Source: Viridibacillus sp050279675 (GTDB lineage: Bacteria > Bacillota > Bacilli > Bacillales_A > Planococcaceae). Taken from it: DNA of 64,000 nt. The DNA lies in the NCBI RefSeq assembly GCF_050279675.1, contig NZ_JBNNUK010000003.1:124001-188000 (forward strand), written 5' to 3'. The notes beneath the pieces were generated by a model. It saw nothing but the letters and a program-made list of their open reading frames with translations, did not search any database and had not been told where the DNA came from. The translations under genes were made by a program, and so were the position numbers. Shown here in pieces: positions 1-9,066 of the stretch (position 1 is its first letter; each line of letters begins with the position of its first letter).

Positions 1-2258
1 TAGGTACCAGATGCATAGCCCTGTTTTCCATTCGGTAATTTTACTTTATACCAAGTTCCACTCATTATTGGCTTATTATTTTCATCTATTACGAGTTCAA
101 CAAATTGATAGTTTGAAAATTCACCGACTATAGGACTGGACGCATTTCCTTCTGAGCGTACATTTAATGCTATTCCATTAGCTGAGGAAGTATTAACACG
201 AGCCAAGTTCTTCACAGAAAAATGTTTATTGTAAGCACTGAAACTTACAACATTTGTATAATACTTTTTCCCTTTATAGGATACCGTTAGCCAGTAATCA
301 TTGTGCTTTTCTAGTAAATTGAAAGACTCACCTTCTGGAATGGTTGCTGCAACACTATTTGTACTGCCTTTTTCACTGAATACATTCAAATTACTATTCG
401 CAATTGCTAACGTTCCAGTTGGGAACACGTCTTTAAGATCCGGATGCTTTGGAGCAGAAGGAACAACTGTATTAGGTATTTTAGAAATTGCTCCTTCTTT
501 AGCATATGCTAAGATTCCGTTCATATGATTGGCAATTGCATTTCCCCAATTAGTATCACTTGCATAATAAAAATTCATCCCCTTACTTAAGGAATCAATG
601 CGAGCTCCATTAACGTTTTTAACGGAGTATCCTAAATAAGCCCCACTATTGTATTTCCAATTGGAAGGATTTAAATAAGTAGCCTTCATTGATTGCGCAA
701 TAAATTCCAAATTATCGTCGATGGAATCAAATTTAACAGCACCTATGAATGGAGTAATATCATATGCTCCAAAGCCAAACAAGTTGTTTCTTCCAAGCGA
801 AATGTCGGAAACACCAAATCCACTTTCATGAATGGCATGTGCTGCAAAATATAGAGCGTTTACGCCATACTTATCAGCAGCATTAATAATCGCTTGTCCT
901 TTTCCAGTTAAAGCGCTTGTTTTCCCTGCAGTCTTACTAGCAATATACGTATTAATTTGATCTGCTTTCACAGACGACTTAGTACGAAGATCCATAAACA
1001 TATAGCTATTTGGATTGGATTCTAGACTAGCGATTCTTGCCTTCGTTGTTTCATCGATTAAAGAAGAACCTGATACAAAACCTGTAAAACCTTCAAAACT
1101 CACTTGATACCAACCATTACTTGCTTTATAAGTCGTCGTCAGCTTTGTATTCGCAGGAATCACTTTTAACAAATCTGATGATGTAGAATTTGATTTATAC
1201 AGTTTTTGATCTTCAATATTATAAATGGTCATCTGACTAATGGCTGAACCATTTGGTAATGTAGGGGTATCGTCATCTGTATCATCTGGTGCCGTATCGA
1301 CACTTGGTGTATCGACACTAAATTTAGTAATGTCTATATACCCTGTGTTACCTTCATATGTTACTTTATACCAATTGCCAACTCGTTCGGTCGAAGTCAC
1401 TTTTGCATCTTTGGGAATGCTAGTTAGTATTGTATGTGAGACTCCCGCTTCTGCAAATAAAGATGTTGATGAATTAGCTTTATAATCCGTACTTGCCACT
1501 TGCGTTGGTGTTACTTTACTAACTACAGTAGATTGCACAAAATAATTCTTACCCTTGTACGATATTCGATACCAAGTTTCTCCTTTACTATTCACAACTG
1601 ATTGCGTAGACGTGAAGATATTATTGGTTGGTATAGCGAATACTTGTGCTTTTTTGGTGTCAGGTGTTATACGAAGTGAAGCCGTTTTCTCTATTAGGAA
1701 ATAAGTGGTTTCAGTCTCTTTATAGGCATCATACTCTTTCACATATGAACTACTTACCCAACCAGTTTTGCCTCCGTATGTTACTTTATACCATGCTCCA
1801 GATTTAGCGGTAGCTTTCACCGTCTTGCCTTTAGGAATCGATAATAGTACTTTCCCTTTTGTAGAGTTACTAGACCGTAAATTCACTTTTTCTTTTGTTT
1901 GATAATTTGTTGCAGCGAAAGTGGAAATTGCAGACGTTTTAGTTGTTACTTTAATATAGCTTGTACTAACATAGCCAATTTTTTTACCGAATTTCACTTT
2001 ATACCAACTGCCGGTTTTAGAAATGTATGAAACAGATTTTCCTTTTGGTATTGTTAATAGAATTTTCCCTTTTGCCGAGGCTTTAGATCTTAAATTCACA
2101 TTCGAAGTTACTGTATATGTTTTTACGGTAGCTGCCTCAACTTTTTTTGGTGCTATCGGTGTTTCGAATGAACTGATACTTGAAGTTAACAGAATCCCTA
2201 TAGATATGAATGTACATTTTGTTAGACTTATAGATGTTTTTTTATTATACAAATTCAT
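1..2258 (-). CDS. Secreted N-acetylglucosaminidase-like cell-wall hydrolase with SH3b repeats (C-terminus beyond window)
   Basis: The reading frame opens at an ATG at 2258, five bases after a GGGGG ribosome site, and runs off the left edge after about 752 codons, so the C-terminus is missing. Residues 1-43 look like a signal peptide ending near VEAA. At least five SH3b-like repeats follow (the first two at about 47-104 and 117-175, each with an NLRS and a WYKV motif). A glucosaminidase (GH73-type) region lies around 400-590, where HESGFGVS places the likely catalytic Glu at 478, and more SH3b sequence follows. GH73 enzymes cleave the glycan backbone of peptidoglycan, and SH3b repeats anchor enzymes to the wall. 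It is therefore probably an autolysin of the LytD type. The family assignment rests on motifs only. Confidence 0.85.
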   Translation of the reverse strand, partial: MNLYNKKTSISLTKCTFISIGILLTSSISSFETPIAPKKVEAATVKTYTVTSNVNLRSKASAKGKILLTIPKGKSVSYISKTGSWYKVKFGKKIGYVSTSYIKVTTKTSAISTFAATNYQTKEKVNLRSSNSTKGKVLLSIPKGKTVKATAKSGAWYKVTYGGKTGWVSSSYVKEYDAYKETETTYFLIEKTASLRITPDTKKAQVFAIPTNNIFTSTQSVVNSKGETWYRISYKGKNYFVQSTVVSKVTPTQVASTDYKANSSTSLFAEAGVSHTILTSIPKDAKVTSTERVGNWYKVTYEGNTGYIDITKFSVDTPSVDTAPDDTDDDTPTLPNGSAISQMTIYNIEDQKLYKSNSTSSDLLKVIPANTKLTTTYKASNGWYQVSFEGFTGFVSGSSLIDETTKARIASLESNPNSYMFMDLRTKSSVKADQINTYIASKTAGKTSALTGKGQAIINAADKYGVNALYFAAHAIHESGFGVSDISLGRNNLFGFGAYDITPFIGAVKFDSIDDNLEFIAQSMKATYLNPSNWKYNSGAYLGYSVKNVNGARIDSLSKGMNFYYASDTNWGNAIANHMNGILAYAKEGAISKIPNTVVPSAPKHPDLKDVFPTGTLAIANSNLNVFSEKGSTNSVAATIPEGESFNLLEKHNDYWLTVSYKGKKYYTNVVSFSAYNKHFSVKNLARVNTSSANGIALNVRSEGNASSPIVGEFSNYQFVELVIDENNKPIMSGTWYKVKLPNGKQGYASGT

Positions 2259-2468
2259 TTTGCCCCCTCATATGTTTGAGAAATTAATTCTAAAAAACAA
2301 ATACTCCCATACATTTTTTTCTAAACTATTAATATTATATCTCTATTACCTTAAAAGTAGTATCAATTATATACACTATTTAACATTTTTTATAATCATT
2401 TTATTTTATAAGCTTGTTTATACTGAACTTAGATTGTTTGCTTTTCCTTCAGTATCAATTGATCAAAT

Positions 2469-2495
2469 AAAAAAAGAAGCCCTATAAAGGACTTC
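2469..2495 (-). terminator. Rho-independent terminator after the 26-residue ORF
   Basis: On the minus strand the stem GAAGTCC/GGGCTTC (one G-T pair) with a short AT loop is followed by seven T. It ends the unit containing yshE and the small membrane ORF and separates it from the wall hydrolase gene. Confidence 0.75.
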
Positions 2496-2499
2496 AAAA

Positions 2500-2580
2500 T
2501 TAATTCATTACTAAATAGACGATTCCTACTAAAACAAATGCAATACATACGCCAATTAGTACTTTCGATAAAGTTTCCAT
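2500..2580 (-). CDS. Tiny single-pass membrane peptide, 26 residues
   Basis: An ATG at 2580 follows GGGGAGAG with about six bases of spacing and opens a 26-codon frame ending in TAA at 2500. The peptide begins METLSKV and is otherwise almost wholly hydrophobic (about residues 7-24), with a single predicted membrane helix. It lies 10 bases after the yshE stop and just before a clear terminator, so it is co-transcribed with yshE and probably translated. I do not recognise a family. Function is unknown. It could be a membrane-active or partner peptide of the DUF350 protein. The evidence for it being a gene is the ribosome site, the tight spacing and the terminator. Confidence 0.55.
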   Translation of the reverse strand: METLSKVLIGVCIAFVLVGIVYLVMN

Positions 2581-2590
2581 ATTCTCTCCC

Positions 2591-3004
2591 CTAAGAAATA
2601 CTGGCACCGATAACAAATGACAGACCTACTGAAATTGTAAACGAAATAAAACCAACTGATCGATTATCCTTTTCAATTTCTTCATCTATCTTAAATGTCG
2701 GTGTCATAAATTCAAATAATACATATGCGAATATTAGTAAAATAAAACCAAACAATCCCCACCCCATCATTTCTGCGAGTGAGTTATGCTTCTCAATGGA
2801 GTAACGGAAAATATTACATACCCCTAATATCTTCCCGCCTGTTGCAAGTGCAACTGCTACATTGCCTCTTTTTATTTCTACCCAATTTTTGTATTTTGTT
2901 ACGATTTCAAATATCACCATTGATAGGATTAAGCAAAGGACAACAACACTAAAATTACCAGCAGCCTCGACAACAGGATATTGCCAAAATCCATTTAATA
3001 ACAT
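2591..3004 (-). CDS. yshE: DUF350 family membrane protein (YshE-like)
   Basis: 137 residues with four hydrophobic segments (about 15-35, 47-63, 79-99, 116-136), the usual layout of the DUF350/UPF0719 family, whose role is unknown. The start is an ATG after AAGGGG. In Bacillus subtilis yshE also follows mutS2 directly, so position and family agree. It is 55 bases downstream of mutS2 and shares its orientation, and the 26-residue peptide gene follows it. Possibly the last large gene of the zapA-cvpA-polX-mutS2 transcription unit, though a terminator sits between cvpA and polX. Confidence 0.8.
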   Translation of the reverse strand: MLLNGFWQYPVVEAAGNFSVVVLCLILSMVIFEIVTKYKNWVEIKRGNVAVALATGGKILGVCNIFRYSIEKHNSLAEMMGWGLFGFILLIFAYVLFEFMTPTFKIDEEIEKDNRSVGFISFTISVGLSFVIGASIS

Positions 3005-3059
3005 AAATATCCCCTTTTCAATGTCATTTTTTTCTCTACCTTTGATTACTTTAAGAGGT

Positions 3060-5423
3060 TTATTTTAGCTCGGCTACTGTCACACCATATCCGCCTTCTC
3101 CTGCTTCTCCAAAACGATAGGATTTTACACGTGGATGTCTCTTTAGTAAAGCTTGGATTCCTTGGCGCAATGCTCCAGTTCCTTTACCGTGAATAATTGA
3201 GACGCGTTGATAATTTGACAGTAATGCATCATCAATATATTTTTCCGTACGTACAATCGCATCTTCATAACGTTCTCCACGTAGATCTAATTCTAACTTA
3301 ACATTAGAGTCTCGATTTCGAACACTTGAAACATTTACAGTTTGCTTGTCTTTTTCAGGTTTCACATACTCTAAATCTGATTCATCAAGTTTCATCTTCA
3401 ATATTCCAATTTGCACAATCCATTCAGAATTTGATACTTTTTCAAGTAACACACCTTTTTGACCGTAACTCAGTACTTTTACTTCGTCACCCTTAGCTAA
3501 TTCTTGAGAGCGCGCTTTCAATTGCTGTTGCTTTTTCAGTACTTTATTTTCCGGAGCGGCTTTTTCTAAACGTTTACGTGCATCAATGATTTCATGCTCT
3601 TTGACAATCTTGTTTGCATTTAAGCGCATTTTATGAAGTTCTGAAATAACCTCTTCTGCTTCTTTTTTAGCTTCATCTACAATTTTACGAGCTTTGTCTT
3701 TTGCTTTTTGTTCTAATGCTTCTTTTTTAGCTTCATAAGCTTTTAATTTTTCATCTAACTCTGCTTGAAGTGCTTCTGCTTGCATGCGTAATTCAAGTGT
3801 TCTTTCAGCGTCTTCTTCTGATTGACGTCGACTTTCTTCTAGAGACGCAATCATTGATTCGACTTCATGACGATCGGTACCTGTGAATGTTTTAGCACGA
3901 TCAATAATAGAATCAGGTAAACCAAGACGTGTAGAAATTTCAAAGGCATTACTACGGCCTGGAACTCCTATTAATAGACGATAAGTCGGGCTCAACGTCT
4001 CCACATCAAATTCTACACTTGCATTGACAACACCTGGACGATTATAGCCATATGCTTTTAACTCAGGATAGTGAGTTGTTGCCATTACGCGTGCTCCGCG
4101 ACCATGTACTTCATCTAAAATTGAGATGGCAAGTGCTGCACCTTCTTGTGGGTCAGTCCCTGCACCCAGCTCATCAAAAAGAATGAGTGAACGATCATCG
4201 AATTGATTTAAAATATCAACAATATTCACCATATGTGATGAAAATGTACTCAAGCTTTGCTCAATCGATTGCTCATCCCCAATATCAGCAAATAACTGAT
4301 CAAATACCGCGAGATGAGAACCATCAAGTGCCGGCACTGGAATACCCGATTGCGCCATCAATGTACATAGCCCCACTGTTTTTAACGTAACCGTTTTACC
4401 ACCTGTGTTAGGTCCAGTAATTACGATTGAAGTGAAGTCTTTACCAAATTCAATATCATTTGCTACTGCTTCTTCAATTGGTAGTAAAGGATGACGTGCC
4501 TTACCTAATTTAATATATCCTTCGCTATTCATAATTGGTTTCGAACATTTATTGGCTTGTCCGTATTTTGCTTTTGCCAATATGACGTCAATTTCGCCAA
4601 GTAATTGCACAGTGATAAAGATGTCATGTGCTACCTCTTGTACTTTTAGAGATAACATTAATAAAATGCGCGCAATTTCAACTTGTTCTTTTGACTTGAG
4701 TTGGTGAATTTCATTATTTGCTTGTACGACAGCATCTGGTTCAATATAAAGTGTTTGACCAGATGAAGATTGATCATGTACAACACCACCATAGTGACTA
4801 CGGTATTCTGATTTTACAGGAATAACAAACCGATCATTACGAATTGTAACAATCGCATCAGATAGCATTTTTGTTGCATTAGTACCACGTGTTAAGCTCG
4901 CTAATTTTTCACGAACACGACCTTCTTGTGCTCGCAATTGCTGACGAATTGAACGAAGCTCAGAGCTTGCAGAGTCTAGAATAGCACCATTCTCATCGAT
5001 ACAAGCATTAATCTCATGCTGTAAGCCTGTCAACGTTGGCATGCTTTCTTTTTTCTGAATGAAGTATGGGATTTGTATATCCTCTTCCACTTCAATGCCT
5101 TCTATAAACTGACGAAGTATACGACTAGCACGGATTGTGCTTGAAATCTCCATCAATTCAACTGGACTAAGTACACCACCAATTTGCGCACGTCTAGCAT
5201 GCGGACGGACATCGAAGATACCGCCCATTGGCACGTTACCTTTAACGCGTAGAATTGATAAACCTTCATCCATTTCATCTAATAGTTGTAATACTTTTTC
5301 TATATCAGTTTCAGGGACAAGTTCATCGATCACAGTTTTCCCTAAAGAGCATGTACAATATGAAACTACTTGAGCTCGTACTTTATCAAATTCTAGTGTT
5401 TTCAATGCGCGTTCTGCTATCAT
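3060..5423 (-). CDS. mutS2: Endonuclease/ATPase MutS2
   Basis: 787 residues, the normal length for MutS2. The central ATPase has Walker A GPNTGGKT at 337-344 and Walker B with DE at 417-418. A long charged coiled region lies around 520-640 and a C-terminal Smr nuclease domain around 710-787 (LDLRG and HGKGTG motifs). The N-terminal mismatch-recognition domain of true MutS is absent, as expected. MutS2 proteins act on branched DNA in recombination control, and in Bacillus also on collided ribosomes (family knowledge). ATG start with an AGAGGAGGTG ribosome site. It follows polX by 16 bases, indicating co-expression. Confidence 0.95.
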   Translation of the reverse strand: MIAERALKTLEFDKVRAQVVSYCTCSLGKTVIDELVPETDIEKVLQLLDEMDEGLSILRVKGNVPMGGIFDVRPHARRAQIGGVLSPVELMEISSTIRASRILRQFIEGIEVEEDIQIPYFIQKKESMPTLTGLQHEINACIDENGAILDSASSELRSIRQQLRAQEGRVREKLASLTRGTNATKMLSDAIVTIRNDRFVIPVKSEYRSHYGGVVHDQSSSGQTLYIEPDAVVQANNEIHQLKSKEQVEIARILLMLSLKVQEVAHDIFITVQLLGEIDVILAKAKYGQANKCSKPIMNSEGYIKLGKARHPLLPIEEAVANDIEFGKDFTSIVITGPNTGGKTVTLKTVGLCTLMAQSGIPVPALDGSHLAVFDQLFADIGDEQSIEQSLSTFSSHMVNIVDILNQFDDRSLILFDELGAGTDPQEGAALAISILDEVHGRGARVMATTHYPELKAYGYNRPGVVNASVEFDVETLSPTYRLLIGVPGRSNAFEISTRLGLPDSIIDRAKTFTGTDRHEVESMIASLEESRRQSEEDAERTLELRMQAEALQAELDEKLKAYEAKKEALEQKAKDKARKIVDEAKKEAEEVISELHKMRLNANKIVKEHEIIDARKRLEKAAPENKVLKKQQQLKARSQELAKGDEVKVLSYGQKGVLLEKVSNSEWIVQIGILKMKLDESDLEYVKPEKDKQTVNVSSVRNRDSNVKLELDLRGERYEDAIVRTEKYIDDALLSNYQRVSIIHGKGTGALRQGIQALLKRHPRVKSYRFGEAGEGGYGVTVAELK

Positions 5424-5439
5424 TCAAAACACCTCCTCT

Positions 5440-7146
5440 TCATTTCTTCTGTATAAAGCGGACAAAATCTTCTAATGTCCACGTATTCACGATATTATTT
5501 TTCTTTAACCATGCTTTTTGAGCGTATTTCGTTCCAACTTCCATAAAGCGAAGTTGGTCAATGGCATGTGCATCTGTATTTATAGCAATCGGCACACCAG
5601 CAGCTGCCGCCATTGCTAAATGTTCTTCACATAAATCAAGACGATATGGATTTGCATTTAACTCTAAAATTTTTCCATATTCTTTAGCCCATTCAATTAA
5701 TTGAGGGATATCTGGGTTATAGCCTTCTCGGTCACCAATTATACGACCAGTAGGATGGGCTATCATATGAACATTCGGGTTTTTTAGAGCATTATGTAGC
5801 CTGTCCATAATTTTCTCTTGCGGCTGTGAAAAGCTAGAGTGAATCGACGCAATGACAAAGTCTAATTGCTTTAATACATCATCTTCAAAATCAAGCGAGC
5901 AATCTGGTAATATGTCCATCTCAGTTCCTGCAAGCAAACGGAAATCTGGATGCTTTTCATTGAATGCCCAAATCTCTTTATGCTGTTCGATTAAACGTTC
6001 AGGCGTTAAACCATTTGCGACTTTTAAATATTGTGAATGATCCGTAATAACCGCATATTCATAACCTCTAGCAATGAGTGCTTCACCCATTTCATGTACC
6101 GCATAAGCACCATCAGACCATGTTGTATGCATATGCAAATCAGAACGAATATCTTCTAATTGAACAAGTTCCTTAATCTCATCTACACGGTCAAATTCTT
6201 TATTGCCTACTCGTATACTAGGCGGGATAAACGGTAAGTCGAAATGAGCAAAAAATTCAGTTTCAGAAGTAAATGTTGTTACAGATCCATCCGCCTGCTC
6301 TACACCGTATTCACTTATTTTCTTACCAAGATCTTTTGCCAATTGACGCATTCTCACATTATGTTCTTTTGACCCAGTAAAATGATGAAGTGCCGTTGCA
6401 TATTCATCTTGTGTCACTAGTCGGAAGTCAACGCTAACAGGTTCTTCAGCGTCCAAAGTTACTGAGATTTTAGTATCCCCAGCTGCAATTGTCTCTGAAA
6501 TGACAAGTGCCCCTAAAAGTTGTTCTTTCACCGCTTCTCGATTTGCCGATGCTATGATGAAATCGACGTCCTTACTCGATTCCTTTACCCGTCTAAAGCT
6601 ACCTGCGACCGAAAACTGTTGCACTTCAGCAATTCCACTTAATATACTCTCTATTTCTTGTACTACCTTATCTAATTGCCAAATTGGTAGTCGCTCAGAA
6701 CGTGTGCCAAATGCCTCTAGTTCTTTTAATATCTTTTCTTCAGTTTTTTTACCAAAGCCTGCAAGAGCAGACACTTTGCCTTCTTCACACGCTGCCTTTA
6801 ACGCTTCTGCTGAATCTACGCCTAACTCTTGATATAACTTAGCAATTTTCTTTCCACCAAGGCCTGGTAATTTTAATAATGGTGGTAACCCTTTAGGTAC
6901 TTCCTCTTCAAGTTCTTTTAAAACTGAAGATTCACCCGTTTCCAGTAAATCTTCTATAACTGCCGCAGTTCCCTTACCTATACCTTTTATCGCAGTAATA
7001 TCTTCAATTTCACTTAGGCTTCTTGTATCTGCTTCTAGCGCTGCCGCAGCTTTTCTAAATGCTGAAATTTTAAATGGGTTAACACCCTGTAACTCTAAAT
7101 ACAAGGCTATTTTTTCAAATGTACGAATGATAGTTTTCTTATTCAA
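5440..7146 (-). CDS. polX: DNA polymerase/3'-5' exonuclease PolX
   Basis: 568 residues. The N-terminal half is a family X polymerase with helix-hairpin-helix segments (about 45-130) and the acidic KDVDF catalytic patch. The C-terminal half is a PHP phosphoesterase domain opening with DLHMH at 336-340 and further metal-binding His/Asp motifs (TDHS, INTDAH). Bacterial PolX fills short gaps in base excision repair and has a PHP-dependent 3'-5' exonuclease. The start is TTG at 7146 seven bases after AAGGAGG. A terminator-like hairpin separates it from cvpA upstream, so it may depend on read-through or its own promoter. Confidence 0.94.
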   Translation of the reverse strand: MNKKTIIRTFEKIALYLELQGVNPFKISAFRKAAAALEADTRSLSEIEDITAIKGIGKGTAAVIEDLLETGESSVLKELEEEVPKGLPPLLKLPGLGGKKIAKLYQELGVDSAEALKAACEEGKVSALAGFGKKTEEKILKELEAFGTRSERLPIWQLDKVVQEIESILSGIAEVQQFSVAGSFRRVKESSKDVDFIIASANREAVKEQLLGALVISETIAAGDTKISVTLDAEEPVSVDFRLVTQDEYATALHHFTGSKEHNVRMRQLAKDLGKKISEYGVEQADGSVTTFTSETEFFAHFDLPFIPPSIRVGNKEFDRVDEIKELVQLEDIRSDLHMHTTWSDGAYAVHEMGEALIARGYEYAVITDHSQYLKVANGLTPERLIEQHKEIWAFNEKHPDFRLLAGTEMDILPDCSLDFEDDVLKQLDFVIASIHSSFSQPQEKIMDRLHNALKNPNVHMIAHPTGRIIGDREGYNPDIPQLIEWAKEYGKILELNANPYRLDLCEEHLAMAAAAGVPIAINTDAHAIDQLRFMEVGTKYAQKAWLKKNNIVNTWTLEDFVRFIQKK

Positions 7147-7166
7147 AAAATGACCTCCTTATTCGT

Positions 7167-7195
7167 AAAAAAACTGCTCTCGATTGAGAACAGTT
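7167..7195 (-). terminator. Terminator hairpin overlapping the cvpA stop codon
   Basis: On the minus strand a 10-bp stem AACTGTTCTC/GAGAGCAGTT with a four-base loop (one G-T pair) is followed by seven T. The left arm begins inside the cvpA stop codon. It lies just 20 bases before the polX start, so it probably sets a step-down in expression from zapA-cvpA to polX-mutS2. Confidence 0.75.
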
Positions 7196-7733
7196 ATTTC
7201 ATGTAGACAAACCACATATTTTTGAACATGTTCGAAATAATTGGTGTATATTCGAGCATTAATTTAGTAAAGATTGAATTATCAACATACTTCTGGATAC
7301 CCTCTAATGGTAACAACGCTAGAATATAAAGTAAAATAAATACTAATATATAAGCTTCTATAAATCCTAGTATTCCGCCAAAAAAGCGATTAAACGGACC
7401 TATTATAGGCACATATTTTAAGAAATCAAAAATTGACGCTACAATTTGCATTGCAAATTTGACGACAAAGAAAATAAGTGCAAAGGCCAGTAGCTGATAA
7501 AATGTTTGACTAAGATCTAATTGTTCCATCGCATAAGTTAACTTCGTATTCCCGTCAACTGCTGGATATGGAATCCACAGCACAAATTTCTCAGCTAAAG
7601 GTTTATAATAAACATAAGCGACAATCATCGCGATCAAAAATCCAATGATATGTATCAACTGGACTACTAAACCTCTTCTTCCGCCAGTGATAATGCCGGC
7701 AATTAATAAAATAATTATAAGTATATCGATCAT
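7194..7733 (-). CDS. cvpA: CvpA family membrane protein
   Basis: 179 residues with four to five hydrophobic segments (about 2-20, 27-45, 78-98, 125-145) and the GGRRG motif near residue 18 that is typical of the CvpA family. CvpA homologues are linked to colicin V production in Escherichia coli and to envelope or division functions in Gram-positives, but no biochemical activity is settled. ATG start after AAAGGATTG. It follows zapA by five bases. The zapA-cvpA-polX-mutS2 order is the same as zapA-yshB-polX-mutS2 in Bacillus subtilis. Confidence 0.88.
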   Translation of the reverse strand: MIDILIIILLIAGIITGGRRGLVVQLIHIIGFLIAMIVAYVYYKPLAEKFVLWIPYPAVDGNTKLTYAMEQLDLSQTFYQLLAFALIFFVVKFAMQIVASIFDFLKYVPIIGPFNRFFGGILGFIEAYILVFILLYILALLPLEGIQKYVDNSIFTKLMLEYTPIISNMFKNMWFVYMK

Positions 7734-7738
7734 TTACT

Positions 7739-7999
7739 TCAATCCTTTAGTTTTTTCAGTTCTTCTTCTAATAATACAAGTTGCTCTTTTAATTTCAAAC
7801 TATCATTTACTGAATTTACAGCTGTAAGGACGGCCAGTTTTGTACTGTCAAGGCTCGGGTTTGCCTGTTTAATCTCTCTCATAGTATTGTCAACTGTGGA
7901 CGCGACTAAACGCATATGTGTTGTTGACTCTGTACCAAGCATAGTATATGTTTGACCATATATATCAACTGAAATTCGATTTTTTTGTTGCTCTGACAC
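7739..7999 (-). CDS. zapA: Cell division protein ZapA
   Basis: 86 residues, normal for Gram-positive ZapA. An N-terminal beta region (about 7-20, with IYGQTYTM) is followed by a long helical coiled coil (about 30-84). ZapA binds FtsZ and bundles its filaments at the division ring. The start is GTG at 7999 after AAGGAGGGG. It heads the minus-strand cluster and is divergent from rnhC, with 84 bases between the two starts holding both promoters. Confidence 0.9.
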   Translation of the reverse strand: MSEQQKNRISVDIYGQTYTMLGTESTTHMRLVASTVDNTMREIKQANPSLDSTKLAVLTAVNSVNDSLKLKEQLVLLEEELKKLKD

Positions 8000-8083
8000 A
8001 GCTGCCCCTCCTTAAAATCCTATTTCTAATCATACCATGAAATTGTTTATCATGTGAATAACGAGAGTAGAAAGGACTATAAA

Positions 8084-9019
8084 ATGTCTAATATTGTAAT
8101 TGTTTTAACAACCGAAAAGCAAGGAGAACTTGCTTCTTATTATGCCTCATCTAGAGTAGAACGCAATGCGCCAGGAGTCATATTTGCTGCGAAGTTAAGC
8201 GATACTTCTATCACTTCATATAAATCTGGCAAAGTGATGTTTCAAGGTAACGGAGCCGAACGGGAGTCTAGTCGATGGGGGAAACCTAATGATCCTACGA
8301 CTAAAAAGACGTCATCAAAGGGTGACAAGTTGCCTTCCAATTTTGAACAACTCTCCGTAATGGGTTCTGATGAAACAGGAACAGGCGATTACTTCGGCCC
8401 TGTAACGGTAGCCGCCGTATATGTATCTGCTGATAAAATTGCACTTGTTCGTGAGCTCGGTGTTAAAGACTCTAAAATGCTAACGGATGACTTTATGAGA
8501 CAAATCGCACCTGACTTAATGCGAGCACTACCTCATAGCATTCTAACCGTACGAAACGACAAATATAACACCATCCAAGCTAGAGGCTGGTCTCAAGGGA
8601 AAATCAAAGCAATGATGCACAACCAAGCACTTCATAACGTGCTCGGCAAAATTGCACCAGTAAAACCAGCACATATTTTGATTGACCAATTTGCGGAACG
8701 TGGCATTTACTATAACCACCTAAAAAATGAAAAAATCATCGTTAAAGAGAATGTACTATTTGCTACAAAAGCAGAACAATTACATGTTTCAGTAGCAGCT
8801 GCCTCTATTCTAGCACGATACGCATTCTTAAAAGAAATGGACCGCCTCGGCGATTTAGTTGGATTTGATTTACAAAAAGGAGCTAGTAATAAAGTGGATG
8901 AAATGGCCGCGCGTATTTTACTATCAAAAGGCGAAGCAACATTAAAATCTATGACGAAATGGCATTTTGCAAATACTCAAAAAGCGCATGCCATTGCCGC
9001 TAAAAAACGCTCCAAATAA
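8084..9019 (+). CDS. rnhC: Ribonuclease HIII
   Basis: 311 residues from the ATG at 8084. An in-frame GTG 30 bases upstream is less likely because GAAAGGA sits eight bases before 8084. An N-terminal TBP-like substrate-binding domain (1-80) precedes the RNase HII/HIII fold. The DETGTGDYFGP motif has the catalytic D96 and E97, followed by KDSK and LIDQF, which carry the other acidic residues. RNase HIII removes RNA from RNA-DNA hybrids and R-loops in the cytoplasm. Divergent from zapA, exactly as in Bacillus subtilis. Confidence 0.95.
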   Translation: MSNIVIVLTTEKQGELASYYASSRVERNAPGVIFAAKLSDTSITSYKSGKVMFQGNGAERESSRWGKPNDPTTKKTSSKGDKLPSNFEQLSVMGSDETGTGDYFGPVTVAAVYVSADKIALVRELGVKDSKMLTDDFMRQIAPDLMRALPHSILTVRNDKYNTIQARGWSQGKIKAMMHNQALHNVLGKIAPVKPAHILIDQFAERGIYYNHLKNEKIIVKENVLFATKAEQLHVSVAAASILARYAFLKEMDRLGDLVGFDLQKGASNKVDEMAARILLSKGEATLKSMTKWHFANTQKAHAIAAKKRSK

Positions 9020-9066
9020 AACAAGCTATTCCTCTCTTTCATCAAGAGAAGGAATAGCTTGTTTTT
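9020..9066. terminator. Bidirectional terminator between rnhC and the ABC permease
   Basis: ACAAGCTATTCC and GGAATAGCTTGT form a long stem flanked by A and T runs on both strands. It serves the convergent genes rnhC and the yxlG-like permease. Confidence 0.9.

Noticed and set aside
2023..2487. 154-codon plus-strand ORF
   Set aside because: Most of it is antisense to the SH3b-containing wall hydrolase; it lacks a ribosome site and contains a terminator at its end.
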